Source: Zantedeschia hybrid cultivar (taxonomy: Eukaryota; Streptophyta; Magnoliopsida; Alismatales; Araceae). Taken from it: 64,000 bases of DNA. Position numbers and translations under genes: made by a program. Below are positions 1 to 9,498 of the stretch, piece by piece (position 1 is the first letter of the stretch; each line of letters starts with the position of its first letter). The notes below the pieces were generated by a model that had not been told where the DNA came from, did no database searches, and worked only from the letters and a program-made list of their open reading frames with translations. The stretch lies in contig JARZZO010000002.1 of NCBI GenBank assembly GCA_030544215.1, positions 25,357,395 through 25,421,394 on the forward strand, in the 5' to 3' direction.

Positions 1-163
1 TTATCCTTATCTTAATTAGAGTAAAAGACGTCTACTAAGGTGGACGCGTTTTAGCTAATAAAGATAAAGATAAGTTTTCCCGGATATTTATCCTTATCTT
101 AATTTAATCTGAAAGGCGTCAGCCAAGGTGGACGCGTTTTAGATAATTACAGATAAAGATGAA
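1..163 (+). repeat. Two U3 hairpin units with GCGTC/GACGC tips (5' LTR copy)
   Basis: Unit 1 (1-73) and unit 2 (88-163) are tandem-like copies. Each starts TTATCCTTATCTT and ends with a near-complement such as AAGATAAAGATAA, giving a long imperfect stem, and each carries a conserved tip in which a GCGTC-like stretch (GACGTC in unit 1) faces GACGCG, followed by TTTTAG. The same units recur at 13253-13415 and inverted in the solo LTR. Confidence 0.75.
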
Positions 164-240
164 TTAATCAGTGTTTATCTATCGATTAAGGTAGATAAAT
201 TCGAGATTTTTCTATGTTAATCGCGAACGCAGAAAATGCC

Positions 241-248
241 TATAAATA
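241..248 (+). promoter_or_regulatory. TATA box of the 5' LTR
   Basis: TATAAATA follows the hairpin-rich U3 region and is conserved at 13493-13500 in the 3' LTR and, on the minus strand, at 14538-14545 in the inverted solo LTR. It is the likely core promoter of the element. Confidence 0.6.
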
Positions 249-972
249 CCTTGCCTATCAAGGAGTTAAAAAAGAGAAGAGAGAGAATTATTGAGCCTCA
301 GCGTTATAGCGATTTGGAGATCGAAGCAACCAAGCCGGAGCGCTGCCATTTCCAGAAGTCGGCATCCTTCTTCAAGATCTTCATTCTTCAAAGCTTCAAC
401 CAACTGGACTGGGCATAAGTTTTTCATATTTGAATTTCATTTTTATTCTTTAGTTTCATTCTCTCATACTCACTTCATACAACACACACCACAACCTCAT
501 TAATTTCCAAAACCCATCTGTTCTTAAGGGGTTTCAAAGCCATCTAAACAAGTGAGTTGCTGTTTAAATATGTTTCTAATCATGGTTAACTTTGATATTT
601 CCATTTAGATTCTCATCACTGTTTCTTCTTTATTTTTCTGTTTCTATCTCTGCTGCATTCAACAATAACAACAAGAAACCAAAAAGAGGGAAATCAAGCA
701 CGAAGCCAGGAGAACTTCTGGACGATCCTCAACATTCAACAGCAAGAACAAAAGGATAAAGAGGCTCTCTTTCTTCAGCCGGCTGAAGGAGGGGAACCAA
801 GGATTCAATCTTCCGCGTTTAAACAGGTAAGCGATCAAACTCTTTTTGAAGCTTTTTAGTTAAAAGTTTCTGGCGATCACAGCACATTAGTTGCATTTTT
901 TTAATAGGTTAATTTACCCTAAACAACATAGTTTATCACATTAATCACATGAGCAAATTTTCAGCACCTACA

Positions 973-2110
973 GCTCTTTTGGCGATCACGGTGGGACTTG
1001 GTCTCGCCGTCTTTTAATTTCTTTTGTTCTTGCTATTATCATACCGGGCACCCACGGTGCACCACTTGTGTCTTTCGACACGTCCTCACCGATTGGTGAG
1101 TGTTTAGTTTGTTTAATTTCCCTCGTGCACCACGTGCACACCCCAGTGGCAAGATCTTGCCTCCCCTTGATTAGTTAAAAAGCTGTTTTTGGTGATAAAA
1201 TGCTGTGTGATTGTGTGATTTCTTAGTTGTTTGGATAGTAAACCATCCTGTTTAAAATCTGAAACTAAAAATCTTTGCATGAGTCGATTATTTATTGCAT
1301 TTTTCCCTGTTTAAGGAGGATTCGACCCAGAAAATCCTTCTGGAAATCTGTTTCTGCGAACTAAAAAGCGTCCAGTAAAGACGACGCGTTTCAAAACCGC
1401 GTCAGTGCTCCTAGACGCCTTTTAGCTTCCAGATTCTCTCTGTCGTTTACATCTGTTTCTGTGAAATAATTAACTTCTGTGTTGAATAGCGTCGACCATA
1501 ATCGACGCGATTCATACAGTTTTTAGTTATTTTCCAGGTTTTCTCTGCTGTTTGCATCTGTTCTCTGCGAAAGAATTAGGTTCTGTTTTGAATAGCGTCG
1601 ACTATAATCGACGCAATTCAGACCGTTTCTTAATTATTTTTCAGTTTCCAGATTTCTATGTTGAGTGCTAGCTACACATTACTCTATTAAGCATTAGAGG
1701 CCATCCAGGTCGCAGGGCATATGCATTGAGGCTAAAACCCTCCTTTTCTTAGGAACACATTACTCGACGTTAGCAACTCTCTCTGATTGGGTTGGTCCCT
1801 TGATCAGACTAGAGAAGTTGACGTTGAGACCTCCATAAGTCCCCAAAATCAAGGTATTCCTCCTTGATCATCGGGCTGGTTGTACCAATTGAAGTCCCGG
1901 CTAGATTCTGAAAGCGTTGTGAGAGAAAAACCTTAGAGAATAACGGTGGAAATCAAACTGAAACTAGGATCCTTCCCTGAGCGAAATTGTGGTTTAATCC
2001 AATTCAAATAACTCAACAAGGAATCCTGAAATCACGTTAAGCATCCACTTGTTTGATTAACCTCTGCACAACTTGCTTGATTAATTTTTTTGAAAAGAGA
2101 ATCTAATATA
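973..2110 (+). other. Ty3 untranslated leader with GCGTC hairpins
   Basis: No long ORF is present between the primer site and the gag start. The stretch holds at least four more copies of the GCGTC...GACGC hairpin: around 1369-1392, 1400-1422, 1489-1511 and 1593-1614. The last two lie inside a roughly 105-bp tandem duplication (about 1476-1525 and 1580-1630) and form perfect GCGTCGA/TCGACGC stems around a 6-base loop. Confidence 0.65.
980..997 (+). promoter_or_regulatory. Primer-binding site, arginine-tRNA-like
   Basis: TGGCGATCACGGTGGGAC begins 7 bases after the LTR end. It resembles the complement of the 3' end of a plant tRNA-Arg(ACG) as I remember it (TGGCGACCACAGTGGGA). An arginine primer fits the Tat/Ogre lineage. 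The exact tRNA assignment is from memory. Confidence 0.6.
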
Positions 2111-5100
2111 ATGTTGCTGCGATCAGGCAGAGATTTGAGTATGGCCCAAGACGCCATTATCAACTACGAGGGAGATGCTAATGCCCCTCGCAATTCTGAT
2201 TTCAACTACGAGAACGGGAGAGATGCTGATGCCTCTCGTAATTCTGTACCCATTCCAGTTCGGCATGACGGGAATGTCCGAACTCCTCTTTTTAATCCGC
2301 ACGATCAATATCATGATCTTCCTCCGCATGAATATGCGATTCCCAATCCTGACTTTGAGGGGGACATGAATCAGCATGATCCCTCATCCTCCGATCCTAC
2401 GGATCTTGTCAATGCTCTGGGATTTCTTGCCTCCCGACTGGACCCTCAGCAGTTCGAGGCGATCCAGTCCATTTTGAAGGGGAAGGCACCCATGCAGCCT
2501 GCTGAGCCGGATCCTGTGGCTCCCCCCGTTGTTCCTCAACAACCTCTTCCTCCTCCTCCTTTTATCCATCAGGCCATGGAAGGCCTTCATCTTACCTCTC
2601 GGCCAACTGGGCCACAACTTTCTTCATCCAGGCCACCGGCTAGACCGCAGACGCCCATTTATCAAAATGCCCTCGGGCATGGCGGAAGCTCTGCCGGACC
2701 TCATCCTTATTATCCTCCTTGTCCAACGTACTCTAGGCAGCAGGCCTATCAAGTACTTCCTCCTCCTCCTCCTCCCCAGGCAGATCTAACCACGCAGACG
2801 TTGCTGGCCAAGATGGAGCGCATGGATGAACAGTTCAACAATCTTCAGAAAATGATGGGGGTTAAAGCTGTGCCAGAAATTAATTTACCGAGCCTGCCAG
2901 TGTTTCATCTGCCACCCTCTGAAATGCCAGTGTATCGAAAGTATAACGGTACTGGTAACCCCTTCACGCACCTGAAGGAGTTCATGTACGAATCCTCCTT
3001 TTGGCAGAATGATAAGAGGTCATTGGCTTTCTTGTTCAGGAGATCCAGAGAGGGACCAGCCCTCGAGTGGTTCTTTTCTCTGGAACCCTCAGAAGTAGAG
3101 GATTATGGTATCGTATCACGCAAATTTATCCAACGATACCAGGACAGAGTTGCACCCTCCTTGTCTATCACGGATCTTATTGCAGAAAAGATGAAACCGG
3201 ACGAGGAGTTTGTCAGTTTTGCTGACAGGTGGCGGGGCCTGGCTGAAAAAGTGAAAGATCACTTATCCGAATCCGAACAAGTGAAAATGTTGATTTCTAA
3301 CGCCACCCCCCAGTTCAAGCTAGTCCTCTCCTTGAACAACTTGACGAACATGGCAGAGCTCTATGAAAGGGCACGGTACTGCCAGAATGCTTTCAAGGAC
3401 GCTACATTCTCTAGCGTCTTTGATCCTCATAGACCTAACAGGCCTCCGCCTCGGAAGCCTGCAGTGCCGAATTCTCCTAGCTCAGGTCCAACTACTGAGG
3501 GCACGCTCTCTCACGAGCAGGTCAGTACTATGAACAATAACTCGCCCCAGTTTGTGAGGAATCAGCAGTACCAGAGGCCACCACAGTCGAGCCAGCAGGG
3601 GTACAGGCAGCAGCAGAACCCCCATTACCAACAGCAGTACCAGCGGCCCCAGCAGCCGAGTCAGCAACAGCTACAGCAACAGCCGCAACGGCAACAGCAG
3701 TATCAGCAGCCCCCTCAACAGCAGTATCAGCAGCCACATCAGCAGCAACAGCCACAGTACCAGCCGCGTGCACCGCCGGGGTACCACAATGTCCCTCCTC
3801 CTGGTGACTACAACCAACAAAGGAGACCTCCAGGCCCGAAAAGGGCAGAGTACCCGGCCCTCCCAGAATCCTTGGCGGATATCTTCAGCGCTTTAATGGC
3901 AGCCAATGCCTTAGTTTTGCCGAGAGAGAAGGCCGTCTGGCCTCAAAATGCCGATACGTCTAGGTATTGCTATTTCCACAGACAACCTGGGCATACCATT
4001 GACACCTGCTTCCAATTCAGAGATTATATCCATGATCTCAATGAGCAGGGCGGCATAGACTGGGAGGAAATGAAGAAATACATAACAGCCCTGAAGGCGA
4101 GGAGACCGCAGCAGCAGCAGCAGCAAGCAAGACCACCGGCACAAGCAGCAGCACCACCCAATATGGGAATAGTGCAGAATCCACTCCCGGAGCATCAGAA
4201 CCAAAACCAGGTTGCTCCCATCTTGACGAACAGCCAGTCTGAGGCTGGTCGTGGGCAGCAGTGGAGAGTAGAGGACTCTTCCTCTCTTTGTTCAACGGGT
4301 CACGTTCAAAGTACCGCAGAGCGACCACCACGCCGCACCATCCACATACCAAGGCCACAACCCATTACCGTTACCCCCATACCCGCACCTACATATCACT
4401 CGCCCACGCCCAATAACCCATTACCACTACCCACCTTCCTTAGACCCATTACGCCCCGCACTACTACACCTCCATCATATAACCCCCCGCAAACCAATAA
4501 CGCACCCCTCCTACCATCTAGGCCATTACTACGCATACCATTTCCTACTTCACCCACTACCACTACCACTACCACCACCACTTACTCAGATATGCCCTTA
4601 CCATCTAGACCGCTATTACGCGTACCATTCCCCACTTCATCAACCACTTACCCATCCACCATCCAACCCTCTAGGCCTTTAATCCGCACCGCGCCATCAC
4701 CACCTAGCCCCACGCCATCACCTACATACCAACCTTCTACGCCATCCGCACCATCCAACTCTGCGGTACTTAAAGTGTCACCCGGATCCTCCACGGTTGA
4801 GGAACACGCGCTCCGGAGTGGAAGGATTTTCAACAAGGTCTTTCCTCAGTCCGCAGTCAGAGACGGCCCATCACAGCCGACTGAGGAAGCCCATAATGAA
4901 GAGAGTGCGCCAGGCACTCAATATGACTTGTTGAAACACCTGGACCGGACACCGGCACGGATCACTATACTTGAATTAATTAAAAGATCCAAAAGTCACC
5001 AAGAAGCTCTGATGGAATATCTGCAGAAGGTGATGGTCAATGAAGACGTGCCGGTAGAGAAGATTGCAGCACTACTAGTTCCTCAGGGGGATCAACCCTC

Positions 5101-6748
5101 TATAACATTCCATACATCGGAACTAGCACCGCCGGCAGCCAGAAGCATGGCCCTGAGTATTACGGTCAACATCTGTAAGAAGGCCGTTGATGCATGCCTG
5201 GTCGACACAGGAGCTTCGATCAATGTTCTACCTCCGAAGACCCTGGAGCTATGCGGTGTGCCCAAAGAGAAATGGTTGCCCAGCCCCATATCAGTAACAG
5301 CATATGACAATTCTACCCGTTCCCCTCTGGGAATGGTCTATTTAAAGGTGGAGCTGGGCCCTGTAAGTCATGCAGAGGTTGAATTTCACATCTTGGAAAT
5401 CGACCCTTCCATAAATGCCATTTTAGGTCGTCCTTATATTAAAACTCTCGAGGCGATTCCTTCCACGAATCATCAATGCCTCAAATTTCCTTTCAAAGGA
5501 CGAATAATTAAAGTAACGAGCATGCCGATCCTTGCTGCTGCTCACTCATTGAACATCAAATCTGCTGTTTTACCTGGCCGACAACCTTTTCTGTCGGTAT
5601 TACAGGTCTACCGTCCAGTGGCTGATCCTCTGAAAGCCGCTACTATCTCTCCATATTCGTTAGATGCTATCAAGAGGGGGAAGTGCATGAGTACCCCAGG
5701 ATGGAAGATCATGATGAAGAACGGCTACAAGCCTGGGAAAGGTCTGGGCACGCAGTTGCAAGGCAGGACCACTCCTGTCAGAAATCATCGAGCGGCACCT
5801 GGAAGTGGTCTGGGTTATAAGCCAATAAAATTGAAGCAAGATCCGGTTCAGAAAACAGAAATCAAAGAAGGCCCGAAGATCTGGGAGGCAATGTCTACGC
5901 CACTTAAAGAAGGCCGAGATCCCTTAACATGGACCCTGTGTACACATTTTGTGAAAGGGCCCATACTCAGCTATGATAATACGGTAGTCATTACTTCCTG
6001 TTTTGACTTCCATGATATTTATGGGAGGGATTTGGCCAGACATTGCTCTGAACTGCTTACGTACCAATCCTTGGAGGCTCTGCGGCCTATGAAAAGGAGG
6101 AAATTTGATGATCCTGAATGTGAATGGTACAGGTGGTTCGATCTCAGGGACCTGTATATTGCACTGAACAGACTATTTCTGGATCTTGCAGAACCTAAGT
6201 GGCCGCCGCAGATTGATGAATTGATTGAAAGCCCTGGTGCTATATTTGACAAGCGGATACTGCTATCTGAAGAAACCGATGAAGGGGAGCCAGATGACCC
6301 CTATGAAGCTGGTTACACAACAGATCTGCTCTGGAGGGGGACATATCCTTCACATATCTTCATGCTCCACACTCTTTTTCGTACATTGCTTTTGACCCCG
6401 ACTTGGTCGCGGGTCATAATTGAAGATATTCCACGGGCTCCGCCCGTCATGATTACTCTGTCCCCTCGGGACATTATACCACAACCTCCTCTCGATCTAG
6501 AGAGGTTGTATGATCTGATCTGGGACATATTACTATATGATCCCCCTAATCCTCTGGCCTTGGTGCCTCTTCCTCCGTCTGATTCTCCTCCCATTTATAT
6601 TCATTCTTGCTTTATGTTTAATTCTTTCATTTCCCAAAAAAAAACGCCAATCTGGCAACAAATTCTTCCCAAATCCTCGTCGAAGAAACATCTTACTTGT
6701 CCGATTGCACCCCGCCGCGCGGGTCCTTCGGTCAAGACTCTCTTCTAG
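2111..6748 (+). CDS. Ty3/Tat Gag-protease polyprotein with G-patch
   Basis: This ORF encodes the capsid/nucleocapsid precursor and protease. The ATG at 2111 is chosen because it gives the MLLRSGRD start seen in Tat elements; the frame is open from 2090. Counting from 2090, residues about 260-440 are the retrotransposon gag domain (motif YRKYNGTGNPFTHL). Residues 470-600 are Gln/Pro-rich. A CxxH-GH-C knuckle (CYFHRQPGHTIDTC) lies near 627-640, then a Pro/Thr-rich linker with a second LRSGR near 906. The aspartic protease active site DTGAS is near residue 1039, with ILGRPY downstream. A G-patch-like glycine-rich block (GWKIMMKNGYKPGKGLG) follows near 1203-1245. The last 300 residues are unassigned. 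The frame is intact across 1,546 codons. The next ORF overlaps in the -1 frame. Confidence 0.92.
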   Translation: MLLRSGRDLSMAQDAIINYEGDANAPRNSDFNYENGRDADASRNSVPIPVRHDGNVRTPLFNPHDQYHDLPPHEYAIPNPDFEGDMNQHDPSSSDPTDLVNALGFLASRLDPQQFEAIQSILKGKAPMQPAEPDPVAPPVVPQQPLPPPPFIHQAMEGLHLTSRPTGPQLSSSRPPARPQTPIYQNALGHGGSSAGPHPYYPPCPTYSRQQAYQVLPPPPPPQADLTTQTLLAKMERMDEQFNNLQKMMGVKAVPEINLPSLPVFHLPPSEMPVYRKYNGTGNPFTHLKEFMYESSFWQNDKRSLAFLFRRSREGPALEWFFSLEPSEVEDYGIVSRKFIQRYQDRVAPSLSITDLIAEKMKPDEEFVSFADRWRGLAEKVKDHLSESEQVKMLISNATPQFKLVLSLNNLTNMAELYERARYCQNAFKDATFSSVFDPHRPNRPPPRKPAVPNSPSSGPTTEGTLSHEQVSTMNNNSPQFVRNQQYQRPPQSSQQGYRQQQNPHYQQQYQRPQQPSQQQLQQQPQRQQQYQQPPQQQYQQPHQQQQPQYQPRAPPGYHNVPPPGDYNQQRRPPGPKRAEYPALPESLADIFSALMAANALVLPREKAVWPQNADTSRYCYFHRQPGHTIDTCFQFRDYIHDLNEQGGIDWEEMKKYITALKARRPQQQQQQARPPAQAAAPPNMGIVQNPLPEHQNQNQVAPILTNSQSEAGRGQQWRVEDSSSLCSTGHVQSTAERPPRRTIHIPRPQPITVTPIPAPTYHSPTPNNPLPLPTFLRPITPRTTTPPSYNPPQTNNAPLLPSRPLLRIPFPTSPTTTTTTTTTYSDMPLPSRPLLRVPFPTSSTTYPSTIQPSRPLIRTAPSPPSPTPSPTYQPSTPSAPSNSAVLKVSPGSSTVEEHALRSGRIFNKVFPQSAVRDGPSQPTEEAHNEESAPGTQYDLLKHLDRTPARITILELIKRSKSHQEALMEYLQKVMVNEDVPVEKIAALLVPQGDQPSITFHTSELAPPAARSMALSITVNICKKAVDACLVDTGASINVLPPKTLELCGVPKEKWLPSPISVTAYDNSTRSPLGMVYLKVELGPVSHAEVEFHILEIDPSINAILGRPYIKTLEAIPSTNHQCLKFPFKGRIIKVTSMPILAAAHSLNIKSAVLPGRQPFLSVLQVYRPVADPLKAATISPYSLDAIKRGKCMSTPGWKIMMKNGYKPGKGLGTQLQGRTTPVRNHRAAPGSGLGYKPIKLKQDPVQKTEIKEGPKIWEAMSTPLKEGRDPLTWTLCTHFVKGPILSYDNTVVITSCFDFHDIYGRDLARHCSELLTYQSLEALRPMKRRKFDDPECEWYRWFDLRDLYIALNRLFLDLAEPKWPPQIDELIESPGAIFDKRILLSEETDEGEPDDPYEAGYTTDLLWRGTYPSHIFMLHTLFRTLLLTPTWSRVIIEDIPRAPPVMITLSPRDIIPQPPLDLERLYDLIWDILLYDPPNPLALVPLPPSDSPPIYIHSCFMFNSFISQKKTPIWQQILPKSSSKKHLTCPIAPRRAGPSVKTLF
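6637..6643 (+). promoter_or_regulatory. Candidate -1 ribosomal frameshift heptamer A AAA AAA
   Basis: The run of nine A (6636-6644) places AAA AAA exactly in the Gag-Pro reading frame, which is the X XXY YYZ arrangement for -1 slippage. The -1 frame is open from 6622 through 9495 and encodes RT. A 3' pseudoknot was not folded. Splicing, known for Ogre elements between protease and RT, is the alternative. Confidence 0.5.
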
Positions 6749-9498
6749 ATTTACTCTGTCCCTCCCCTCGGGAGGATTCTCTTGTATTTCCACTTGTACC
6801 TCAGGATTTTCATCCTGCTTCATCTTCGTTAGGTTATGATAGTGAAGTTAGGCAGTCTAGTCAGATTAGTCAGGTTAGGAAGTCTAGGAAGCCTAAGGAT
6901 AGGCAAATTCCAGATAGATACCTCCATGACTTAGCTGATAAGTGCTCTTCTTGTTCTTTGATCCCTCAGTTTTTAGAAAATCCAATTCAGATGCCAGAAG
7001 ATTGCATGAACGATGACTCAGTCAATGATGGGTACGGGGTATATGAATTAGTACATGAAAAGGACCCCATTGTTGAAGAGGAAGATGACGAGGACGCGGC
7101 TGAGGCATATGCCAGTGGAGTAAAGAGATTTGATGAACCCTCAGCTGCCGTAGAAGAGCCCACCAAAGAAATCAATTTAGGGACTGAAGACGAACCTAAG
7201 GTTGTCCTCGTCAGTAAAAGTCTTTCTACAGAGGATGAGAAGGCAATGGTACAAGTACTTAAGGACTATAAGGACACTTTCGCCTGGAGTTATGAGGATA
7301 TGCCGGGGTTAGACTCAACTTTAGTTGAACACAGGTTGACATTAAAAGACGGAGTTAGCCCGGTCAAGCAGAAATTAAGGCGATTCCACCCACAAATGGC
7401 TTTAAAGATGAAGGAAGAGGTCGATAAATTACATAAAGCCAAATTTATTAGAGTTGTCCTTTATCCACAGTGGGTGGCCAACATAGTCCCGGTTATGAAG
7501 AAGGACGGGAAGGTCAGGATTTGCATTGACTTTCGCGATTTGAACCGGGCGTGTCCTAAAGATGATTTTCCATTGCCTCATATTGATGTACTCATCGATA
7601 ATACTGCTGGCTATGAGACGTTATCATTTATGGATGGATTTTCAGGATATAACCAGATTAAGCTGGCAGAAGAGGATCAAGAGAAAACATCATTCACTAC
7701 ACCTTGGGGAACATACTGTTATGTTGTCATGCCATTTGGATTAAAGAATGCTGGAGCCACCTATCAAAGGGCTATGATGGCAATATTTCATGACATGATG
7801 CACATAGACTTGGAAGTGTATGTGGATGACTTATTAGTTAAATCGAAAACAAAGGCTGAGCATGCTAAAGTTTTGGCAAGGGTATTAGAAAGATCGAGAG
7901 AATATCAGTTAAAGATGAACCCCAAGAAATGTGTATTCGGGGTATCTTCAGGGAAGTTGCTTGGATTTATTGTCAGTAAACGGGGAATTGAGATCGATCC
8001 TAACAAGGCGAAGGCTATTAGAGAAATGCCACCTCCTAAAAACTTGAAAGAATTGAGAGGATTAATCGGGAGGTTGCAATTTATTCGCCGCTTTGTCTCC
8101 CAGCATTCACAAAGGTGTAAGCCGTTTTACGAGCTTACCAAGCCGGGAGTCAAATTTGATTGGGACGATAAGTGTCAGGAGGCGTTTGATGGATTAAAGA
8201 ACTATTTGGCAAGTCCTCCTGTTTTGAGACCACCATCTCCAGGAAAACCATTGATACTTTATATTTCAGTCCTGGATGATGCTGTGGGGGCTGTTTTAGC
8301 ACAAGAAGATGAAGAAGGAAAAGAAAGGGCAGCCTACTATCTCTCTAAACTTCTCAACCCCGCTGAACAGAGATATACGGCGATGGAGAAAACATGTGCA
8401 GCATTGGTCTGGGTTGTGCAGAAATTGAAGCATTATTTTCTGGCCCATGAAGTCCATCTCATCGCTAGGATGAATCCGATCAAATTCCTTCTAGAGAAAT
8501 CTGTTCTTACTGATAGGTTAGCACGATGGCAAAGCTTTCTATCTCAATTCGACATCACTTACATTCAACAGAAAGCGATCAAAGGCTATGCCATAGCAGA
8601 ACATCTTGCTCATCATCCCCTTCCTCGATTTGATCCAGTCCGATCAGAGTTTCCGGATGAGGAACTGATGTCCGTAAATCAAATCAGAGATGATATGTGG
8701 ACTCTGCATTTTGACGGAGCTCTGAATTCTCATGGAAAAGGGATCGGTATTGTTCTGTTATCACCTGAAGGCATCACCATTCCACAAGCCTTTCAGCTTG
8801 ATTTTCCAGTTACGAACAATATAGCTGAATACGAGGCACTCCTTGCTGGTCTCGAGGCTGCTCATTTTCATGGTGCTACCAAACTCAAGATTGTGGGTGA
8901 TAGCCAACTGATTCTTCGCCAAGTACTGACCAAGTATCGAACTCTCGATCCCAAGCTCAAGCCTTATCAAGAACTGACTTCTGCTTACTCAAAGCTTTTC
9001 ACGAAATTGATCTTTGTCCATGTCCCTAGAAATCAGAACATCTTAGCTGACGCTCTAGCTTCACTTGCATCATCTCTTGATTTTCCAATCAGCAAACAAT
9101 CTGAATCAATCATAGTTCATAGGCGTCTTTCACCCGCCGTGAAAGATCCTTTATTCCTTAGAACTAAGGAGAAATTGCTAAAGAAAGTCAGAGACGGAGA
9201 TATCATTGAAAGAAGAGAAATCATGCTGATAGAGTTGTTAGAAGAGATGGATGATGAACAGAAGCCATGGTATTATGAAATTGCCAAATATTGTGAAGAT
9301 CAATCGTATCCTGAGGAAGCTACAACTGAGGAGAAGAGAGCTATCAGGAGAGTTGCTCAAAGATACACCCTAGTTGGGGGAGCATTGTATAAGAGAGGTT
9401 TTGATGGAGTTCTTCTGAGATGTCTAGACGAAGATGAGCTTTGGAAAGTTATGGAAGGAGCTCATAGTGGAGTTTGTGGTGGTCATGTCAATGGATAG
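6643..9498 (+). CDS. Ty3/Tat reverse transcriptase - RNase H - archaeal-type RNase H
   Basis: This is the pol segment in the -1 frame relative to Gag-Pro. The first ATG is at 6697, but if frameshifting is used translation continues from 6643. Counting from 6697, RT spans about residues 180-420, with ICIDFRDLNRA, SFMDGFSGYNQI and the YVDD catalytic motif near 374. A first RNase H domain (about 520-650) has lost canonical acidic residues, reading LYISVLDDAVGAVLA. A second, archaeal-type RNase H (about 668-790) keeps its acidic set: FDGA near 671, AEYEALLAGL, GDSQLI and ADALASL. This double arrangement defines Tat elements. Integrase begins at the end of this ORF (HSGVCGGH) but is cut by TAG at 9496-9498, a likely single nonsense change. 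Confidence 0.93.
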   Translation, partial: NANLATNSSQILVEETSYLSDCTPPRGSFGQDSLLDLLCPSPREDSLVFPLVPQDFHPASSSLGYDSEVRQSSQISQVRKSRKPKDRQIPDRYLHDLADKCSSCSLIPQFLENPIQMPEDCMNDDSVNDGYGVYELVHEKDPIVEEEDDEDAAEAYASGVKRFDEPSAAVEEPTKEINLGTEDEPKVVLVSKSLSTEDEKAMVQVLKDYKDTFAWSYEDMPGLDSTLVEHRLTLKDGVSPVKQKLRRFHPQMALKMKEEVDKLHKAKFIRVVLYPQWVANIVPVMKKDGKVRICIDFRDLNRACPKDDFPLPHIDVLIDNTAGYETLSFMDGFSGYNQIKLAEEDQEKTSFTTPWGTYCYVVMPFGLKNAGATYQRAMMAIFHDMMHIDLEVYVDDLLVKSKTKAEHAKVLARVLERSREYQLKMNPKKCVFGVSSGKLLGFIVSKRGIEIDPNKAKAIREMPPPKNLKELRGLIGRLQFIRRFVSQHSQRCKPFYELTKPGVKFDWDDKCQEAFDGLKNYLASPPVLRPPSPGKPLILYISVLDDAVGAVLAQEDEEGKERAAYYLSKLLNPAEQRYTAMEKTCAALVWVVQKLKHYFLAHEVHLIARMNPIKFLLEKSVLTDRLARWQSFLSQFDITYIQQKAIKGYAIAEHLAHHPLPRFDPVRSEFPDEELMSVNQIRDDMWTLHFDGALNSHGKGIGIVLLSPEGITIPQAFQLDFPVTNNIAEYEALLAGLEAAHFHGATKLKIVGDSQLILRQVLTKYRTLDPKLKPYQELTSAYSKLFTKLIFVHVPRNQNILADALASLASSLDFPISKQSESIIVHRRLSPAVKDPLFLRTKEKLLKKVRDGDIIERREIMLIELLEEMDDEQKPWYYEIAKYCEDQSYPEEATTEEKRAIRRVAQRYTLVGGALYKRGFDGVLLRCLDEDELWKVMEGAHSGVCGGHVNG

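Larger units (their letters stand above)
1..972 (+). repeat. 5' LTR of the Ty3 element (partial)
   Basis: Position 1 corresponds to 13253 in the 3' LTR, so about 346 bp of the start are missing. The LTR ends in CTACA at 972, directly before the primer-binding region. It matches the joined 3' LTR (12907-13813 plus 15138-15548) with about 6 differences, for example at the sites equivalent to 13262, 13585 and four in the last 250 bp. Confidence 0.95.

Noticed and set aside
236..503. Short ORFs repeated in all LTR copies (MPINTLPIKELKK... and MSLSVIAIW...)
   Set aside because: They lie in the R/U5-like part of the LTR downstream of the TATA box and repeat only because the LTR does; no family motif and no independent evidence of coding.
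3482..4836. Minus-strand ORFs opposite the gag region
   Set aside because: They are frame shadows of Gln- and Pro-rich repeats in Gag.
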